Assembly (NCBI RefSeq): GCF_040954645.1
Contig: NC_092806.1
Coordinates: 135,112,976-135,176,975 of the forward strand
Direction of reading: 5' to 3'
DNA from: Diabrotica undecimpunctata
Lineage: Eukaryota > Arthropoda > Insecta > Coleoptera > Chrysomelidae
DNA: 64,000 nucleotides
In this document: one piece after another, positions 31,752 to 47,100 of the stretch
How the letters are laid out: every line of letters starts with the position of its first letter
Numbering within the stretch: the first letter of the stretch is position 1
Position numbers and translations under genes: made by a program
The notes under the pieces: generated by a model
Databases searched by the model: none
What the model saw: the letters and a program-made list of their open reading frames with translations, nothing else
Told to the model about the DNA's origin: nothing

Positions 31752-34700
31752 CTAAAAAATGTATGCTTATTAAAATTGTGAATGCATGAAAAGGTATAAG
31801 TCGTGCCAGTTTGAGACTGTGTAGGAGCTCTAAATTGAGTAGAACTCACTAAGGACAGACTAGGTGGGGAAATTCTCATCCTGGGTTAATAGGGAACGTC
31901 CTATGGATAACTAGGAACATAAAACAGGTATAAACAAAGTACAACCAAACAAACACTGACCTAATTAGCACATAACAGAATCCTAAGACAGAATCTGCAG
32001 CTATGTCATTAACTGTAGATTCGTTGATTGAACATAACATACACCCATACACACGCTAAACACACATTATACACACATGCACATTTACAACATTCTCATT
32101 CCAAAAATCACCAAACAGCCGCACAATTGGCCTATCTTATGGTGCCACTACTGAGCTCTCCAATCCCAATCATGACCACGAGATGCATGTATTCTCGTAT
32201 GTTTCGGTGTATTTACTGGTGCTGGTGAATTAGAAAACAAAATTGAAGCAACGGAAATAGACCATCGAAGAAAAAGATCTAAAACTGAGATAAGTAAGTC
32301 AAACCAAAATCGATTTTTAAAAAACTTCCTGAGATTTCCTTTCAAAATTGGACATAAAAAGAGAAGAAAAAAAAAGAATGAGCCACGCGCATACATGCAA
32401 AAGTAAAAACTTTAAAAAGTAAAAATATTTCTGATGTATTAATTATATTTACCCAAATCTTTCGGAATTGGTGGTGCATCGCGTTTCTCGTCCTTTTTAT
32501 CGTCAATCTCTTGAAAAAGCATAGTTGGTCGAAGGGTAGGTTGGTCCACGATAGGATGTAATGGACTAGTAGCTGTATCAGTCCGACTTCTGGTGACTAG
32601 AGGACTATTACATCTAAAAAATTTTTATTGAATTTAAAAATTAATCCTACGTACTAAATTTTATATTACTTTAAATATTTTTTAAATATACACAGTACGA
32701 TTTTATAACTTTTTTTGTTAGAAAGTCCATAAATTTAAAATAAATATTATTTTTTAATCGTCATGGTATATTATCTACAAAAAAAGCAGTAACGCAACGA
32801 GAAAATATTCTCATGGTACCAATATTAAGGGAATGATACAACATAAATAGTTTTTTAAGAGTACATTGTTTTCTAGAGCTCTGGGGGTATAAATAAATGC
32901 CAAAATGTCATAATCTCGATAAAAGGAAGATCCAAAGATGCGCATAGTAGATCCACATGACATCCAATTGGACCGCCAACGCAGATATGGACCGAGAGAT
33001 TGCCGGTATAATCAATTCCCCACTTATTGACCAACAGCTTCGGGCGGATAAGTTGGCTGTCTTGTGACCGGTGTTGAGAAGTAAATTCCAAAGGATAAAA
33101 CAAATAAATGGAACGGAATAAGGATACCGAAGGTAATGAAAAATACTGTATTAAATATCCCCATGAGTCCCAAGAAAAATCACCATGGTAGCAACACCTC
33201 AACTAAAAAATGTTAATAATCATGGACATCGTAGTTCAAGATTCGACAGGAATGGAGAAACATATTACCATGAAGTCTATGATGTCGTGAATTATGATTC
33301 CCCGTATTTTCTGTTTTAAAGAATACAAAAAGAAAAAGAGCTGTTAACTACAATAAAAACAGCCAAAATAGAATACCTCGGTCACATGCAAATAGCTCAT
33401 AGGAAAAGGTCAATGCTGAGTATATCGCTTCGTGACCGAGTTAGAAATGAAAACGTAAGACGAAGAACAGGAGTTACCGATGTCCCGAATTGCCACACTA
33501 AAACGGAACTTGGCCAGACACGTCGCCCGAATCAGTGATGAAAGGTGGACGAAGAGATTGCTTGAGTGGAGGCCGAGGTTAGACAAAAGAAGTAGGTACC
33601 CCCTACTCGTTGGACTGACGATCTCAAGAAATTGGATAAAAAGTGCTTAAGATAGAGCACAATGGACAAAAATAAGGGAGGCCTATGTCCAGAAGTGGAC
33701 GCAAAGGACTGAATGATCATGATGATGACTATTAAAATTAAATGTTCCTACAACTTCCTATTCTTGTCTTATTAACTTACCTATTATTATTAGGAGAATT
33801 AAGGCTCTTATCCATCTTGTGCTGACTAATCAAATAACACGCCCTTGCTAATATTAATAAACTATTTAAAACTTTCAAAGAAGTCAAAAACAAAAATACA
33901 AAAAATAAAATAACAATAGAAGCTAAATCTTCTATATTAACGCAATGAAACAACACGCGAATTATAACGACGCCTAACGGCAACGGTATAAATCCCATGC
34001 GTCTGGCGACTAGGTCGCAATGATCAGAAAAGGCGTGTTTTTGTCTAGTTTGTGCAACGTCATACGCCAAACTGGTGGTGTAATCCCTGTACACGTCTAG
34101 GTTGAGTTCGTTGAACCTCGTTATGAAGGCATGCTTGATCCAATCGACGAACATTTCCGCCAAGAGAATGAAGATGCAGTCCGGCAACATCACCCAAAAA
34201 CGCTCCGATTTCCAGGAATATTCACGCATCGTTTGAAGGATCACCATGAACAGCAGAATACATAAGTGAAACCGCTCGCGTACGTCGCTGCAGGAAACTT
34301 GGAATAGGTTGTTGTTGTTGAATTTTTTAAAAACGCTGCCTTTTAATTCTACGAACTAAAAAAAATAAACATTATCCGGTATTCAAAATATATATCAGTG
34401 AAGTATAAGTAATAGACTATCTAAGCTCTGACATTACAATGAGCGGGGGTTTTAAAAACCTTTCCATACAGTTCTAATTTGTGTGTATTTGTCCCATAAG
34501 AAGTTGGAAATATTGGGTTTTTAATTGTTTGAAGAATAAAAGGACTTTTGGTTATGAACATTCATTCTGTGTGATCGGTATTATTTGTTGTTAGTGAATT
34601 TTGAGGAAAGCATATCAAAGGATTAAGATATTTACTATAAATGTTCATATTTTAAGGTTATGTTATGGTTTGATTAAAACTTTAATTATTTTTACTGTAT

Positions 34701-37700
34701 TTCAAGGTATTGTTTGTTGTTGTTATTTTTATTGAGGTTATTTCAAAATTAATCAATAAATGACTGAATTTATTTACGAAGTTGAAAAATATTTAAATTA
34801 ATGTTTTAATCTTGTGATTTGTGCTAGTGATTTTATCCCCTAAAAGACTAAATATATTCGTTTTCTCGTAGTTTAAATAGTTTTGTTGTCATTACTGAAA
34901 AATTCAGTAATACTGGATATCTTTTACACATGTTTACTAGCCATTATATGCCCAGATCTAAAAAATAAACTCAAAACCTATTACAACATTCAAAAAACAA
35001 ACACCCGTTATGGCAATTTGATAGAAAAGTTTTCACAGAATGTTATATTACAACTTAAACTACGAGAAAACGAGTATCTTTAGTATTTAACAGGATAAAA
35101 TCACTGGTAAACGAATAAAGAATAAAACATTAATTTAAATATTTTTAAACTTCGTAAATAAATTCAATGATTTATTAATTTATTTTGAAATAACCCTGAT
35201 AAAAACAACAAAATACCTTGAAATGCAGTAAAAAAATAATTAAAGTTTTAATCATACAGGTGCCATCTCCGCTACGGAGGTTGGCAATCATCATAGCTAT
35301 TTTAATTTTTGAGGCAGTAGCTCTAAATAGTTGTTTTGAGCTGCATCCAAACCATTATCTCAGGTCTTCTTCTGCTATCTATCTTTCCTTGCATTATGAG
35401 TCGCAGGATGCCATACTTCTCACCCCGCATCACATGTCCGAGATACTGTAGCTTTCTTTCTTTAATTGTAAGTTCAACTTCCTTCTCTTTGCCTATTCTT
35501 CTCAGTACTTCATTGTTCGTAACTTTATCTACCCAGGAAACCCTCATAATTCTTCTATAGGTCCACATTTCAAAGGCGTTAAGTCGTCTCATTGTGTCTA
35601 GATTTAACATCCATGATTCCACTTCATAATATAGTACACTGTAAACGTAAAATTTTGTTAGGCGTACTTTAAGAGCTAATGTTAAATCTTTGCCACATAG
35701 GACCTTTTTCATTTTCATAAAATTAGACCGTGCTTTTTCGATTCTGACTTTGATTTCTGCAGTGTAGTTATTATTTTCTGTTATAAGTGTTCCTAGGTAA
35801 GTGTACTTTTTTACTCTTTCGATCTGCTGGCCTTCTACTGTCAAGATTTCGTTAGTATTATGGTTGTTTTTACAAATTTTCCAAATTAAATTGTTTGTTC
35901 CATATATTCTATAATTTTTGTATGAAGTCTCATTTAAAACTATGGATTTTTAGATACACATTGCCGGGTTATAACCAACGGATTTTAGTGTTATCTTAAA
36001 AGATACATTGAATGACATGAATAAATGAATAAATTAACCTTCTACAGGCTAGTTCAAATGTTACCACCAATAGACTTTGACGATTCCGATATTTCAGATA
36101 GAGGATGTTTTGGAAAAAATTATGACCAAAATAATATGGACATTGAAATATTTGATAATAATAGTATGTGTTTAGAGTCCATTCAGAGTGAAAATGATGT
36201 CACAGAATCTGTTCGAAGATCAGAAAGAGCTTTAAACAATTATTTGACTCCATTAGAACGAAATATGCCGGATCCATTACCACCTGTACCTAAAAAGGTT
36301 AACATTAACTAACATTAAGGTTAACATTAATTTTAACTCTCCAGAGTTTTGTTATCCAGTTGACATTCTAGAACCTATTTGCAGTAATGTAACTGATATT
36401 TCATCACCATTGATTTATTTCCAAATGTTTTACACGGACGATCTGTTTTCGATAATTGCAGAAAATACAAATCTGTATTCAACCCAGAGGACAGGTAAAT
36501 CCGTAGCCACTGATATTAAGGAAATAAAATCTTTCGTTGACATTGAGCTGTTGATGGATATAGTCAGCATGCCTTCCTATTGCGATTTTTGGTCTCAATT
36601 ATTCCGTTATGATCAAGTAGCTGATGTGATGTCCCTAAAACGTTATCAGAGTCTCAGAAGAAACATTCATTTCGCAAACAATGAAGATGATAATGGAACC
36701 GATAGGTACTTTAAAGTCCGTCCATTGTTGAAACATATATGCCAAAACTGCTGAGCAATTCCAGAAGAACAGCGTTTTTCGATAGATGAAATGATCGTTC
36801 CATATAAGGGAACACGAGAAGGAACTAGACGACAATATATAAAAGGCAAGCCGAAAAAATAGGGGTTTAAATTATTTTTTAGATGTGGAGTGACCGGTAT
36901 CGTATACGATTTTTTTCTTTATGCTGGTGAAAATACCTTTTTTAATCACAATTTTACAAATTATGAGGAACGATACTTTGGAATAGCGCAAGAAAGTGGT
37001 AGTAGCCTTATATAGAAGTATTCATTAGAAACCATGTAAAATTTTATATTTTGATAATTGGTTTACTTCACTTATTAGTCAATTAGTTACATATGTAAGA
37101 AGTGAGTTTATTTTTTGTGGCATTAGCACTTGGCTATTTGGCCAATTACGTGTTGAGAAACAATAAATGTAAGAAGTGAGTTAGGCATATTCAGCCTAGG
37201 GACAGTTAATTTTTAATTTTTTTAATTAATCGAGGCTGTAACAAAATGTTTGGCTTACAAATAACTCTTTTTTACTGTGTGTTTCGAGTGTTTTGTGGCT
37301 GTACTTAGAGCTAACGCGCACTACATCGGCTCCGGCCACGACCACTAGTCGGACATTGGTCGCATCGAGTCCAACCTACAATACAGCCAGCGGTGCGGCA
37401 AACAGCAACGTTGTCACAGAGGTAGCCGTTGCTTTGTATATGTATAATCGTATAATAAAACGAAAAGAAGAAAATATTGGGTAAATCACATTTTTAAATA
37501 GTCTTGTACAACACAAACTATACAATACACGTACAGATCTTAGTCCACGTTCTAATTATCAGCTGTTCTAAATTCTGCAGTAATGAAATTAAATTCGCTT
37601 GATCTTGAAGGAAACATCATTCGTGATGGTGCAATTTTACAATTTTTATCCTCAATTTTTATGAAATTTCCTATGCAGCCGACATACTTCGGCAAGCACT

Positions 37701-40700
37701 TAGAAAAATAATACCCCCATAACGTTGATTCAAAAATGCAGAAGGTAAAAGGTTGAACCCCTCGTCAACGTACAGGAGGTACACCAAGGGGACTAGTAAA
37801 AGTAAATATTGTACGTAGATTATAATTAAATGTAATAAAGCAAACTGTCTACTAAAGTGCCAAATTTAATTTAGAAATAATAATGATTTATACTTACATT
37901 ATTTGACATCATTATTGTCAATAAGGCTTTATTTCGGGAATTAATAGCTACATTAATAGTTGTTGCTTGGAATAATACCAATACTCCATGAAGAACTTTT
38001 ATTTTTATTAAGGAAAACAAAAAACCAATCAATATTGGTGTGTCTTACTTTTGTGCAATATGAAAAAAAAATTATATAGAATGAAAAAAGGAAATCATTA
38101 CAAATTTACAAGTATTGTTCAGAGTCATCTGAACGTCATCATGCAAGGAAGAGTAGGGAGAAGAAAAGGCTTTAAAAGAAAGATGAAACCTTGGCCGAGG
38201 AATATCAGAGATTGGACTAACCTCAGTGTTAACCTCATTGTTTTTTAATGTTTTTATCAGGTCACTGGAAGAAATTAATATTTAGTAAAGATGTAAGAAA
38301 CTAGCAAATTGTAATGGACATTTTAGTTTGTACGATCTAAATTAATACGTCCTTTAAAAATATGTTTCGGCTAATAATAAATATAACTGGAATGTAATAA
38401 CTTAGTATTTTTGATTTTTCTAACATTCTTCTTTTCTCTTGGACCACTTATAAAAAATTGCTAACAGGTTTGTTGAACGAATATAAGTGTGATTGTTTCC
38501 TGTTGTTTTGCTGTATATGTATTTTGTTTAAGAGTTTCCTTTGCCTCTCGAAGAAAAGACAAAATCTTTTTCCTCTTTTTCCTTTTTATTCGTTCCAATT
38601 TTGTTCATTTTATTTCAGTTATTAGGATTCATTTCGTTTATTTTTCTGACTTCAGAATACCCCGTTACTAATAAGCGATATGTAGACCCACGTCCCAAAG
38701 CTCTTCGTTAAGTTCTTCAAAACACCTGACTGCCGGTTCCAAAGTGAACATACCTGGACCTGCAATTCATGTATGTTTTAGTTTCAAGACTAAACTTCCC
38801 CTTGGGTTAATTTTTATATTACCTACTGTAATATCCAACTTCGGGGAATCCTGTCTTCTCTATCAGGCCATTGTCTTGTTACAAACGGTTCATGTTTTTC
38901 TGCATAACGTATACAATAAACTCTTCCTTATTTTTCATTTTACAGCATATGACTTAAATATTACCAACAGTCTACCAACCCTCTATCTTATTACAAAAGG
39001 ATACCAACATAAATGATAGCAAACAATAAATGAGGTATTGTTCCTAAGTGTTCTCTTTTTCTTCCTCTTGGTTCTGTGGCTGTCCAAAACAAAGAATCGA
39101 TGGCGTCTTGACCAAACGAAGAAAATAATCGATCACCTAAAAAATAAACAAAAAATAATTTATTTTAAACTGAAACTTCACGTAGACATAATATTTATTC
39201 AAGAGTATATATAACATATGGAAGTGAAATATGGCAGATCAATGATAAAACAAAAAAGATAATCACGGCTAGAGAGATGGATTTCTGAAGAAGAGCAGCA
39301 GGAAGATCGAGAACAGAAAAGGTAGCAAACTTTTCCTAGATCTTCCTCTGCTTCTTCTTTCCCTTGGTGATTATTTAAAAATCTGTTTTGGTAGTCTTGT
39401 CTCGTCCATGCGTTGTACGTGGACATGCCAAGATAGTTGTTTAGTTTTGATATCGCCTAATAATGAGTGTTTTACATCCACACAGGCAAACACGAAATGA
39501 ATTAACTAAAATAACACAAAGCGACGTGGAAGAAACTCTAAGGAAACTGCTCATCAAATATGGCGTACGTCAGATAATGCGACAGTTAACAATGATAGTT
39601 AATTATTAATAAAGTCATGAGATTAGGACGAATACCTGCGCAATAGAGAACCAGTTTTATACCACTATTAAGAAAAGCGAAAAAAGCGACCACAGCATTA
39701 ATAAAAAAATAAATCTGTTCAATTCAATTTTGAAACTCTTAAAAGTACTAACGGGTAAGTTATAAAAAATACTTAATATATGAGATGACCAACAAGGATT
39801 CAGAAACGGAAGATCTTGGAACAATGTGGTCCTTGTAATCAGACAAATAGTTGAGAAATTTATTAAGTACAACAAACCATCCTACATTTGCTTCGTCGAT
39901 TTAGAAAAGGCATTCGACAGAGTCTGTCTATCAGACGCTATACATTTACTATAGAGTATGATGCAAATCTTTGGAATAAATTGATTATTTTAGAAACAGA
40001 CGACTTTAAAAAAATTTTAAAACACCTCAATTGTAATTTTTGAATAGACATCAATTGCGATATATGTGTTGGACATTACGTCATCAGTGTTAACGTAATG
40101 ACGTAATGGACGATTTTTTAAACACAAACCGAGGTCACGGGATACCTCATTTGAAAAGTCTCCTTTGCTACGATGTATCATTCGAATATTCGAGATTGAT
40201 TATACGCAGATGCCTTTCGTTAATTCCACTATCTTGCAGGACTTCCATTATTTTGTCGTGTTGAACTTGGACACATACTTTTTTGATAATCAATGAAGCA
40301 GGCATATACACTTCAGTTCATATTCCTATTCCTGTTCTTTGCAGATTATACATGATTTCCGCCGTATGATTAAAAAAAAATCACAAGTGACAGAAGACTG
40401 TCACATAAGTTAGGTTATGTAACATAGGGTACGGCAAGGAATTTTATATGGAATTTTATATTAATTTAAGAAAACTTGAACTCATGCAACACTGTAATGA
40501 TGGTAACTTGGGTACATTTGGCGCAACTCAGTCATAAAACCAGGATATTACGGATCTTTACTTCTTATTTTTCTATCTACAGCAATGGTGACTAAATATG
40601 CTTCGTGTAAAGAGCGAATAAGAATTTTAGATCTTCTGAGAGGTCTTCTGTTAAACAATTAATATCAAGTTCATGAGCAAATATAAATGCTGCGATTAAA

Positions 40701-41008
40701 TTGTTTAGTTACTTTATAAAGATCTATAGTCGTAATAAAATAAAGTAGATACTAATTCTTACCTATTTCCAACATATTAAAAAATATATACAACTTTATC
40801 ACGGATTGGCTCTTGATTAGGTGATACAGCATATTTATATCTAAGTACATCATAATTATACTACAAACTAAAAGAATCAAAGCCTTGAGTAGATCACAGA
40901 TTTCAGCAGGGGTTAAGATGCATTTGTTAGTTTTTCGACCAAACCTAAAATCACAAAAATTAAATATCAAACCAACATATAAAAATTATATCCTAATTTT
41001 TATAGGAA

Positions 41009-41103
<95 letters not shown>

Positions 41104-44100
41104 TGACTGCCGTCCGATAAGTACTTAGCCTCACCGCCCGATGGCACCCCTATCTCAAGAGAAATGTACAGTTGGTTCCTAAAAAACTGATACGACTCTT
41201 AAAGCGTATTTTGTAGAAGATTGAGTTGGGTAGGAAATTGAGAAAATTGAGTCAGACAACTTATTGTGTTCAACCTCAAAAAATGGTTCCACATGCTAGC
41301 AAAGAACTAGCAAGAATTGTAACGAAATTAGAAGATGGTTGGTCACTATCTGCCGTAGCGAACCATTTTAACGTAAGCAGGACAACAGTTTGTAATATTA
41401 ATAAAAGATGGAGAGAATAATAAACTCTCGAAAGAAAGCAACGTTCTGTAAGACCAAAAATTAACTACCGCTCATGAAGATCGTACGCTTTTGGAGAGAC
41501 TAGAAGAGATTCCTTTTGAAGATGCGAAAACTGCAAGAATTATGTCACAGTTTCCGGGAAGAGAGACAACAACTTAGCGCAGAATTAAAGCATCGCATCT
41601 TAAGTACCGAACTGCACCAAAAAAATAAGCTCTTGCACCACAATAGAAGTAATCAAGACTTTTGGGACAGAGTAATATGTACAGATGAACAAATTTTTCA
41701 ATCTTCTAAAAAGGACAAAATTGGGATATATAGACCAGATAATAATAGATTTAATCCTCTATACATTGATAGATATCCAGCAGCTGGTCATTTTAGCGTC
41801 AATGTAAGGGGATGGATTTCATCTACAGGAATGGGAATGGTATGGCGTATTGATCGCAGGATTGCTCGGCAGACTTATCTGAATATTCTAGAAAACATCA
41901 TGTTTACCAGTGTAGAACAGTTGTATCCAGAAAATAATTTTACCCTCCAACAAGATAATTGTCTTGTTCACACTGCAAATATAATAAACCAGTAGCTCCA
42001 GAATAACAACTTCTAAACCTTCCATGGCCCAGCTACAGTCCAGATTTAAACCCAATCGAGAATGTGTGGGGGGTTATTATAAAACTGTTGTATCGGCGTA
42101 ATTATATACCTCAAAATGCTGAAGAGCTGTGGCAATCTCATAGTTCCTTACACGCAGCTGGACCGAAGACTACAAGCTGTTATCAATGCTGATGGAGATA
42201 TTACAAAATATTAATTTTATTTTGACATACGTAAATTTAATATAGTTTTGGTCTTCCAGACCCTCGCTTTCTTTCGCTAGTTTCTTGTTCTCTCCCTTTT
42301 TTATTAATAAAAAAGTGTTCTGCTTATGTTAAAATATTTTGCTGCCTTTGATAATTAGTTATCTTTTAATTTGGTTACAATTCTTGCTACATTGTTGAGT
42401 TAAGTCGTTTGTTTTATTTCTTAATAATAATAAAAATAATAACAACCCTATTTTATGTAAAAACTATCATTTATATACTCTTTATAAAATGCAGGAATTC
42501 AAAATAATATCAAAATTTAGACCTCATTCTTTTAGAAACCAGCTGTACTATCTTGTAGTACAAAAATGGAAAAAGAGCAATATTGATTGTTGATTCCAAT
42601 TTAAACAGTATAATCCAATTTTTCAACAGAAGTTACAAAAAAATAAAAAAAAGTAAGACCATCATTTTGAAGGCCAATAATTTCGAATAACAGCCTTAAT
42701 ATTTAAAAATTGTCTTTTTTCCGATTTAGAAAGTAAAAGTTCTCTTTTTCGAAATCGTAAAAAATGACAAAAATCGCGCCAGATTTATTTATTTGACACT
42801 TTTATAGAAACTGACTTTAATTGCGGCAAAATAAAAAAAATTGAATAAGAAAGCTGCACTTCTCGACTTTAAAATGCTTTTTGATTTTTGTCGATAGGAC
42901 ACTGATAAAAAGATATAGAATTTTTAACGTTGAATGGATAAAAACTTTTTTTTATTTAAAATTGATTTCGCGCGCATAGCTGCGTCGCTTCAAGCGATAT
43001 TTTTGAGACAACGGTTTACTTTACACAAAAAATGCTAATGAATATTTTTGTTCAAAATTAAAATATCTTTTCTGCGTCGCACAGATTCTTGGTAAATCGA
43101 TTTTTTTCGTCTTTTCCCATACGAGAGGAGTGGTGGTTTTTGTGGGGAAGCCGGGGGGTAGAAATAGCAACTTTTTGCATATTTTTGTGGGTCCTAAAAT
43201 TAACATTTTCTCGACATCTCTGACGACTGGAATTTAAATAATTTAATTTATTTATAAGAAAACTAAAGCATATCTGGCATTTGGTAATTCGTTTTTTAGA
43301 TGGCTCTTCTCTATTTACGTAGGATTAAAAAAAATGAAAAAAATTGTTTTATTGAAAGCTGAGAAAATACATTTTCTTACGCATCCCGATTTTGAATTCA
43401 ATTCTCTTCAACCTAATGATTTTGGTATTTTTAACGCGCAATACCAATGGTTTTTTTATTATATGTTATAAATGTTATAAACATCATAAAGATATGAAAA
43501 TTTTTATAGAGAAAGAGCTCCGAAAAAAAAACGGTAATGTTTTAAAGATTATCATCCTATTATTTATAGTTTCGTCGCAAATACCGGTCAATTTTGACCG
43601 GTTGTATCTCAGGAACCACTACTCGAAATTCAACTTTTTTTCTTTTATAAGAAACGTCTTGCCAAGTCTTTTCCAACGCCGTTTAATAATTTATTTAAAG
43701 CTAATAGTTACTAGCTAATAGTTATTCTATTTGTTTATAAGCCAAAAAGTTGTTAATTTCAGCCTCTACAGTTGATGACTTTCTAGATGTAGTTTTTACA
43801 CGCCTTTTCAATTCATAAAACCAATCGGCGTTCTTCAAATGGAGTGTCTTTTCAAATTCTAGCTTCCTCATATCGTTCTCTAACTTTACTTTTTCGTTAT
43901 CACTTTTTGAAATGGCAATTTTCCTATCAAGCTCAATAATGTTGGCTGCTCGTCGCATCAACAACACGTTTCAGTTCGTGGGTAACCGAAGGAGATGTTA
44001 AACTCTAACACAATTATTTGCCTGAATGTTTCATAACACAGCTCAATATGGGTATGTTTGGTCAAAAATAATTCAAGAAGCTTTTTAACAGTCATATCTT

Positions 44101-47100
44101 CTGGGAGGTAAACTCTGTTAAGAGTCCTTCAAACTGTAGTGAGCTTTACGTCCCTTTAATGAGCCAAAAAACTGCAATAACAATTCACGAGTTTGTTTTC
44201 CCCTTCTATCGATCGGCGCCTTGCCAGTTGTTCTTAAAAATGTTTTTATTGTATGTAATCGGAAAGCTTTAATTCCAAACAGTGATTGAAACGCTTTAAA
44301 ACATACTGGTACCTCTATTGCACTGCCATTTCTAATAACTCTTACTTTGTAGCTGTAGAAGCTTTCATTCAATCTAGCATCTTCTTCGTTTTTCCTTGGT
44401 TCGTAGAAACACAGGACCTAATGAGATAAGTCCTGGTAAGTAACTATTTGAGGCATCATTACCATTGTCACGGCAAATGGTATTAAACTGGTTTATTAAA
44501 TCACTTTGTTCAGCAATTGAAATATTCTGAAAGCACTAATACCGCTTACACTGACAGTCTTCTTCGGTTTCAAAAGTCGAGGCTCGTAGCTTCTTAGCAA
44601 CATCTCTAAGACGGCCATGTGTTTTACGCTTTTTCGTTGATTTTTCTTGATTAACACATGTATTTTCCTCACTGGCAGACATTTTAAACACTAAAACTTT
44701 CACAAAAAAACTATTAAAACTGAAGAATACTGAACACGTCTTAAGAACTCAACGAACAAGCTTAAATAAACGTGTCGAAACAATAACTAATAAACACATC
44801 TGCGATGACCTGCGTGTAATAACGAATTTTATGAACTGTGTTGGTTGTTCCCCTGCAATAGATATTTACCTTGAATACCTCGTGACTACGTTTGTTGTTC
44901 CCTTTGACGATTTATCAAGATAAAATACACGGCAAACAGAAAGTGTGGAAATGTAAACCGATTTTTTTTCATTTTTTGACTATGTTGGTTTTTCCCCTGT
45001 ACCCTTCAAATGGTATGTACAATGGTATGAAAGCTTACCCAAAACATTTACAAAACGGTCTGGTCATCAGAGCCCATAACGCCAATAAAACTCTCATGGG
45101 CAAAAAGGTGTACACGAATAAAAATGCATCCGCGCATTGCATAAAACCATACAGCATGAAGCGCTCAACCTCTTTTGGAATTTTCATAAAAGAATATATT
45201 TTCTCCCTCCTAAGAGAAAACCTGTCTTCCGAGTTGTCCAGCTGGTAGTCTCGAGTCAATTCTATATTCAGGAAGGTCCATAAAGTGGACATTTTCTCTA
45301 AAACAAAACATTAATATCAGGTGTGTGTGATATAAACAGAACTAATTGTGATAGTAAGTAACACGTTTTTAGTATTATATTACGTAACAAGAGTAGTAAG
45401 TAATATATTACATACTTGTACGAGTACCTACAACTTGAGTTACATACTATTACACTTTATCGACTCACATTGACTCATTAAGAAAGAATAAATTATTAAA
45501 CAATATTTTTTTATAAACGAGCAATTTAAACTATATAATAATTATTTATCATAATAGAACAATCATTATTGTATAGATTGTGTATTCAGTTGTCAGCGGT
45601 AAAAGTATGACCTTTTAAGGTACAGCTCCGGAGTCTGTCTGAAATGAAATTGTTAGGTTTTTCTATTTAAGTTGAGCCCTCAGATAAATAATTAATTATG
45701 TCAGAGATTAACAATAAATTATTGTTTTTTTCTGAGGATTCATTTACAGGTCCTTCAGTTACCAGAAAGCATTGAAGCATGATCATTTCCTCTCACCTTC
45801 TTAAAGCAAAATAAGCGCCAGTGTGGAATACCCCACACGGGTTTTTTTCTAATATTTAGGTTACGTTTAAAATATTAAAATATAAACTTCCGAATAACAT
45901 CGTAATATCTAAAAACATTTCATCATTCGGTTGGAAAACTTCTTGTACGACCCTGTAGAGTCAGCAGAAAGTTTTTTTTTTCTTTTCGCTCACGACTTTT
46001 TATTCCGTATTACAAAAAATATATTATGTTGGTATCATTTTTGTTTATTTTTTAAGATTTTTAAATGTAATTTTAAAATTTTTTGTTTAGGTTAACAACC
46101 ACGTATGGGGACAACCCCTACCCTTAAACGGGTTAGGGGTTGTCCCCATACGAGGACATTATGAATAAGAGGAAATAAAATAGTAGAAACTCAAACTTGT
46201 AGTAAATTTATTTCAGTGAATTACAAATATTATTTTGTTGTGTAATAATCAAAAAAACAATTTTTCTGTTTATCCAGGCACAAAAGAATGAATTTGCAGC
46301 AGGTATACTTTGAATTTCGTTTACATCCCGGCTTTTTGCACCTGTAAAATTTTTCCGTTACTTTGGGTAGATGTCCTATATTATCGAGACGAACTTCCTT
46401 TACTGGGCGCACTTTTACCTTAGTTCTTTTGGAAATTGGCTGTTCAAGGTCATTGGATGGTCGACCTCTTTTCCTAGTAACAGTTCGATTAGCCAAAATA
46501 AGTGTTTCTGCCACGTATGCCCTGAAATGTAGTAAATCTAAAATGTGTTTTTTAGGAACACCAAGAGGCACAACGCATTTTGTGTACTCAATCCAGGTAT
46601 TTGAGCACGCCAAATCAATAGCCTGGCTAAACATTTTCAGTGTCCATTTACGAGATCGAATGGAAATCCTGTACAATGCAATTAGAAAATCAAGTTTCTC
46701 AACACCGCCCATATATGTGTTGTAATATTTGATTACTTCGGGTCTTTGAACTTTAATAAATTTTTTCTCACTTGAATCCCACCGATCGCACATGTCAGGT
46801 GTACCAGAGCCCATATAATTGGATGCTACGACAACTGATTTGTTGTCATACCACTTAGTCATAATGACTTCACCATCCCCACTAACTACTTGCTCGTAAC
46901 ATCCACCGCCTCGTTTTTTTATTTCTTTGTCATCACTGAAGGGTGGATTTTTGAAGCGATCTAACTGTGCTGTACATATTGCATATATCTGTTTATTTCT
47001 CAGGTATTGAAGAATATTGTAGCTTGAAAAGGAGTTATCAAAATAAATCCAAATGTCTTTAGCAAAGTATGATCAAGCTCTGTTTTGGAACCTTGATACA

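Larger units (their letters stand above)
29660..37204 (+). repeat. Block B of the direct segmental duplication
   Basis: Counterpart of 8730-15203. It holds a full THAP domain, LINE tail, the last three TAPT1 exons and the front half of a piggyBac gene, in the same order as block A. A 1,564-bp segment present in A (12017-13580) is missing at 33387/33388. Because one side of that junction is mid-LINE and the other mid-LINE too, a deletion in B fits better than an insertion in A. Confidence 0.93.

Noticed and set aside
8730..37204. Blocks A and B as two LTRs of a giant retroelement
   Set aside because: The blocks contain host exons and several unrelated transposons, and no retroviral-type genes lie between them.
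38744..39016. Plus-strand 90-codon frame
   Set aside because: It overlaps TAPT1 exon 4's donor side on the other strand, is hydrophobic by base composition and shows no family motif.
40985..41101. Open frame made of Tyr-Ile repeats
   Set aside because: It is a translation of the (TA)n microsatellite. The same applies to frames at 57227-57430, 57769-57984 and 57912-58148.
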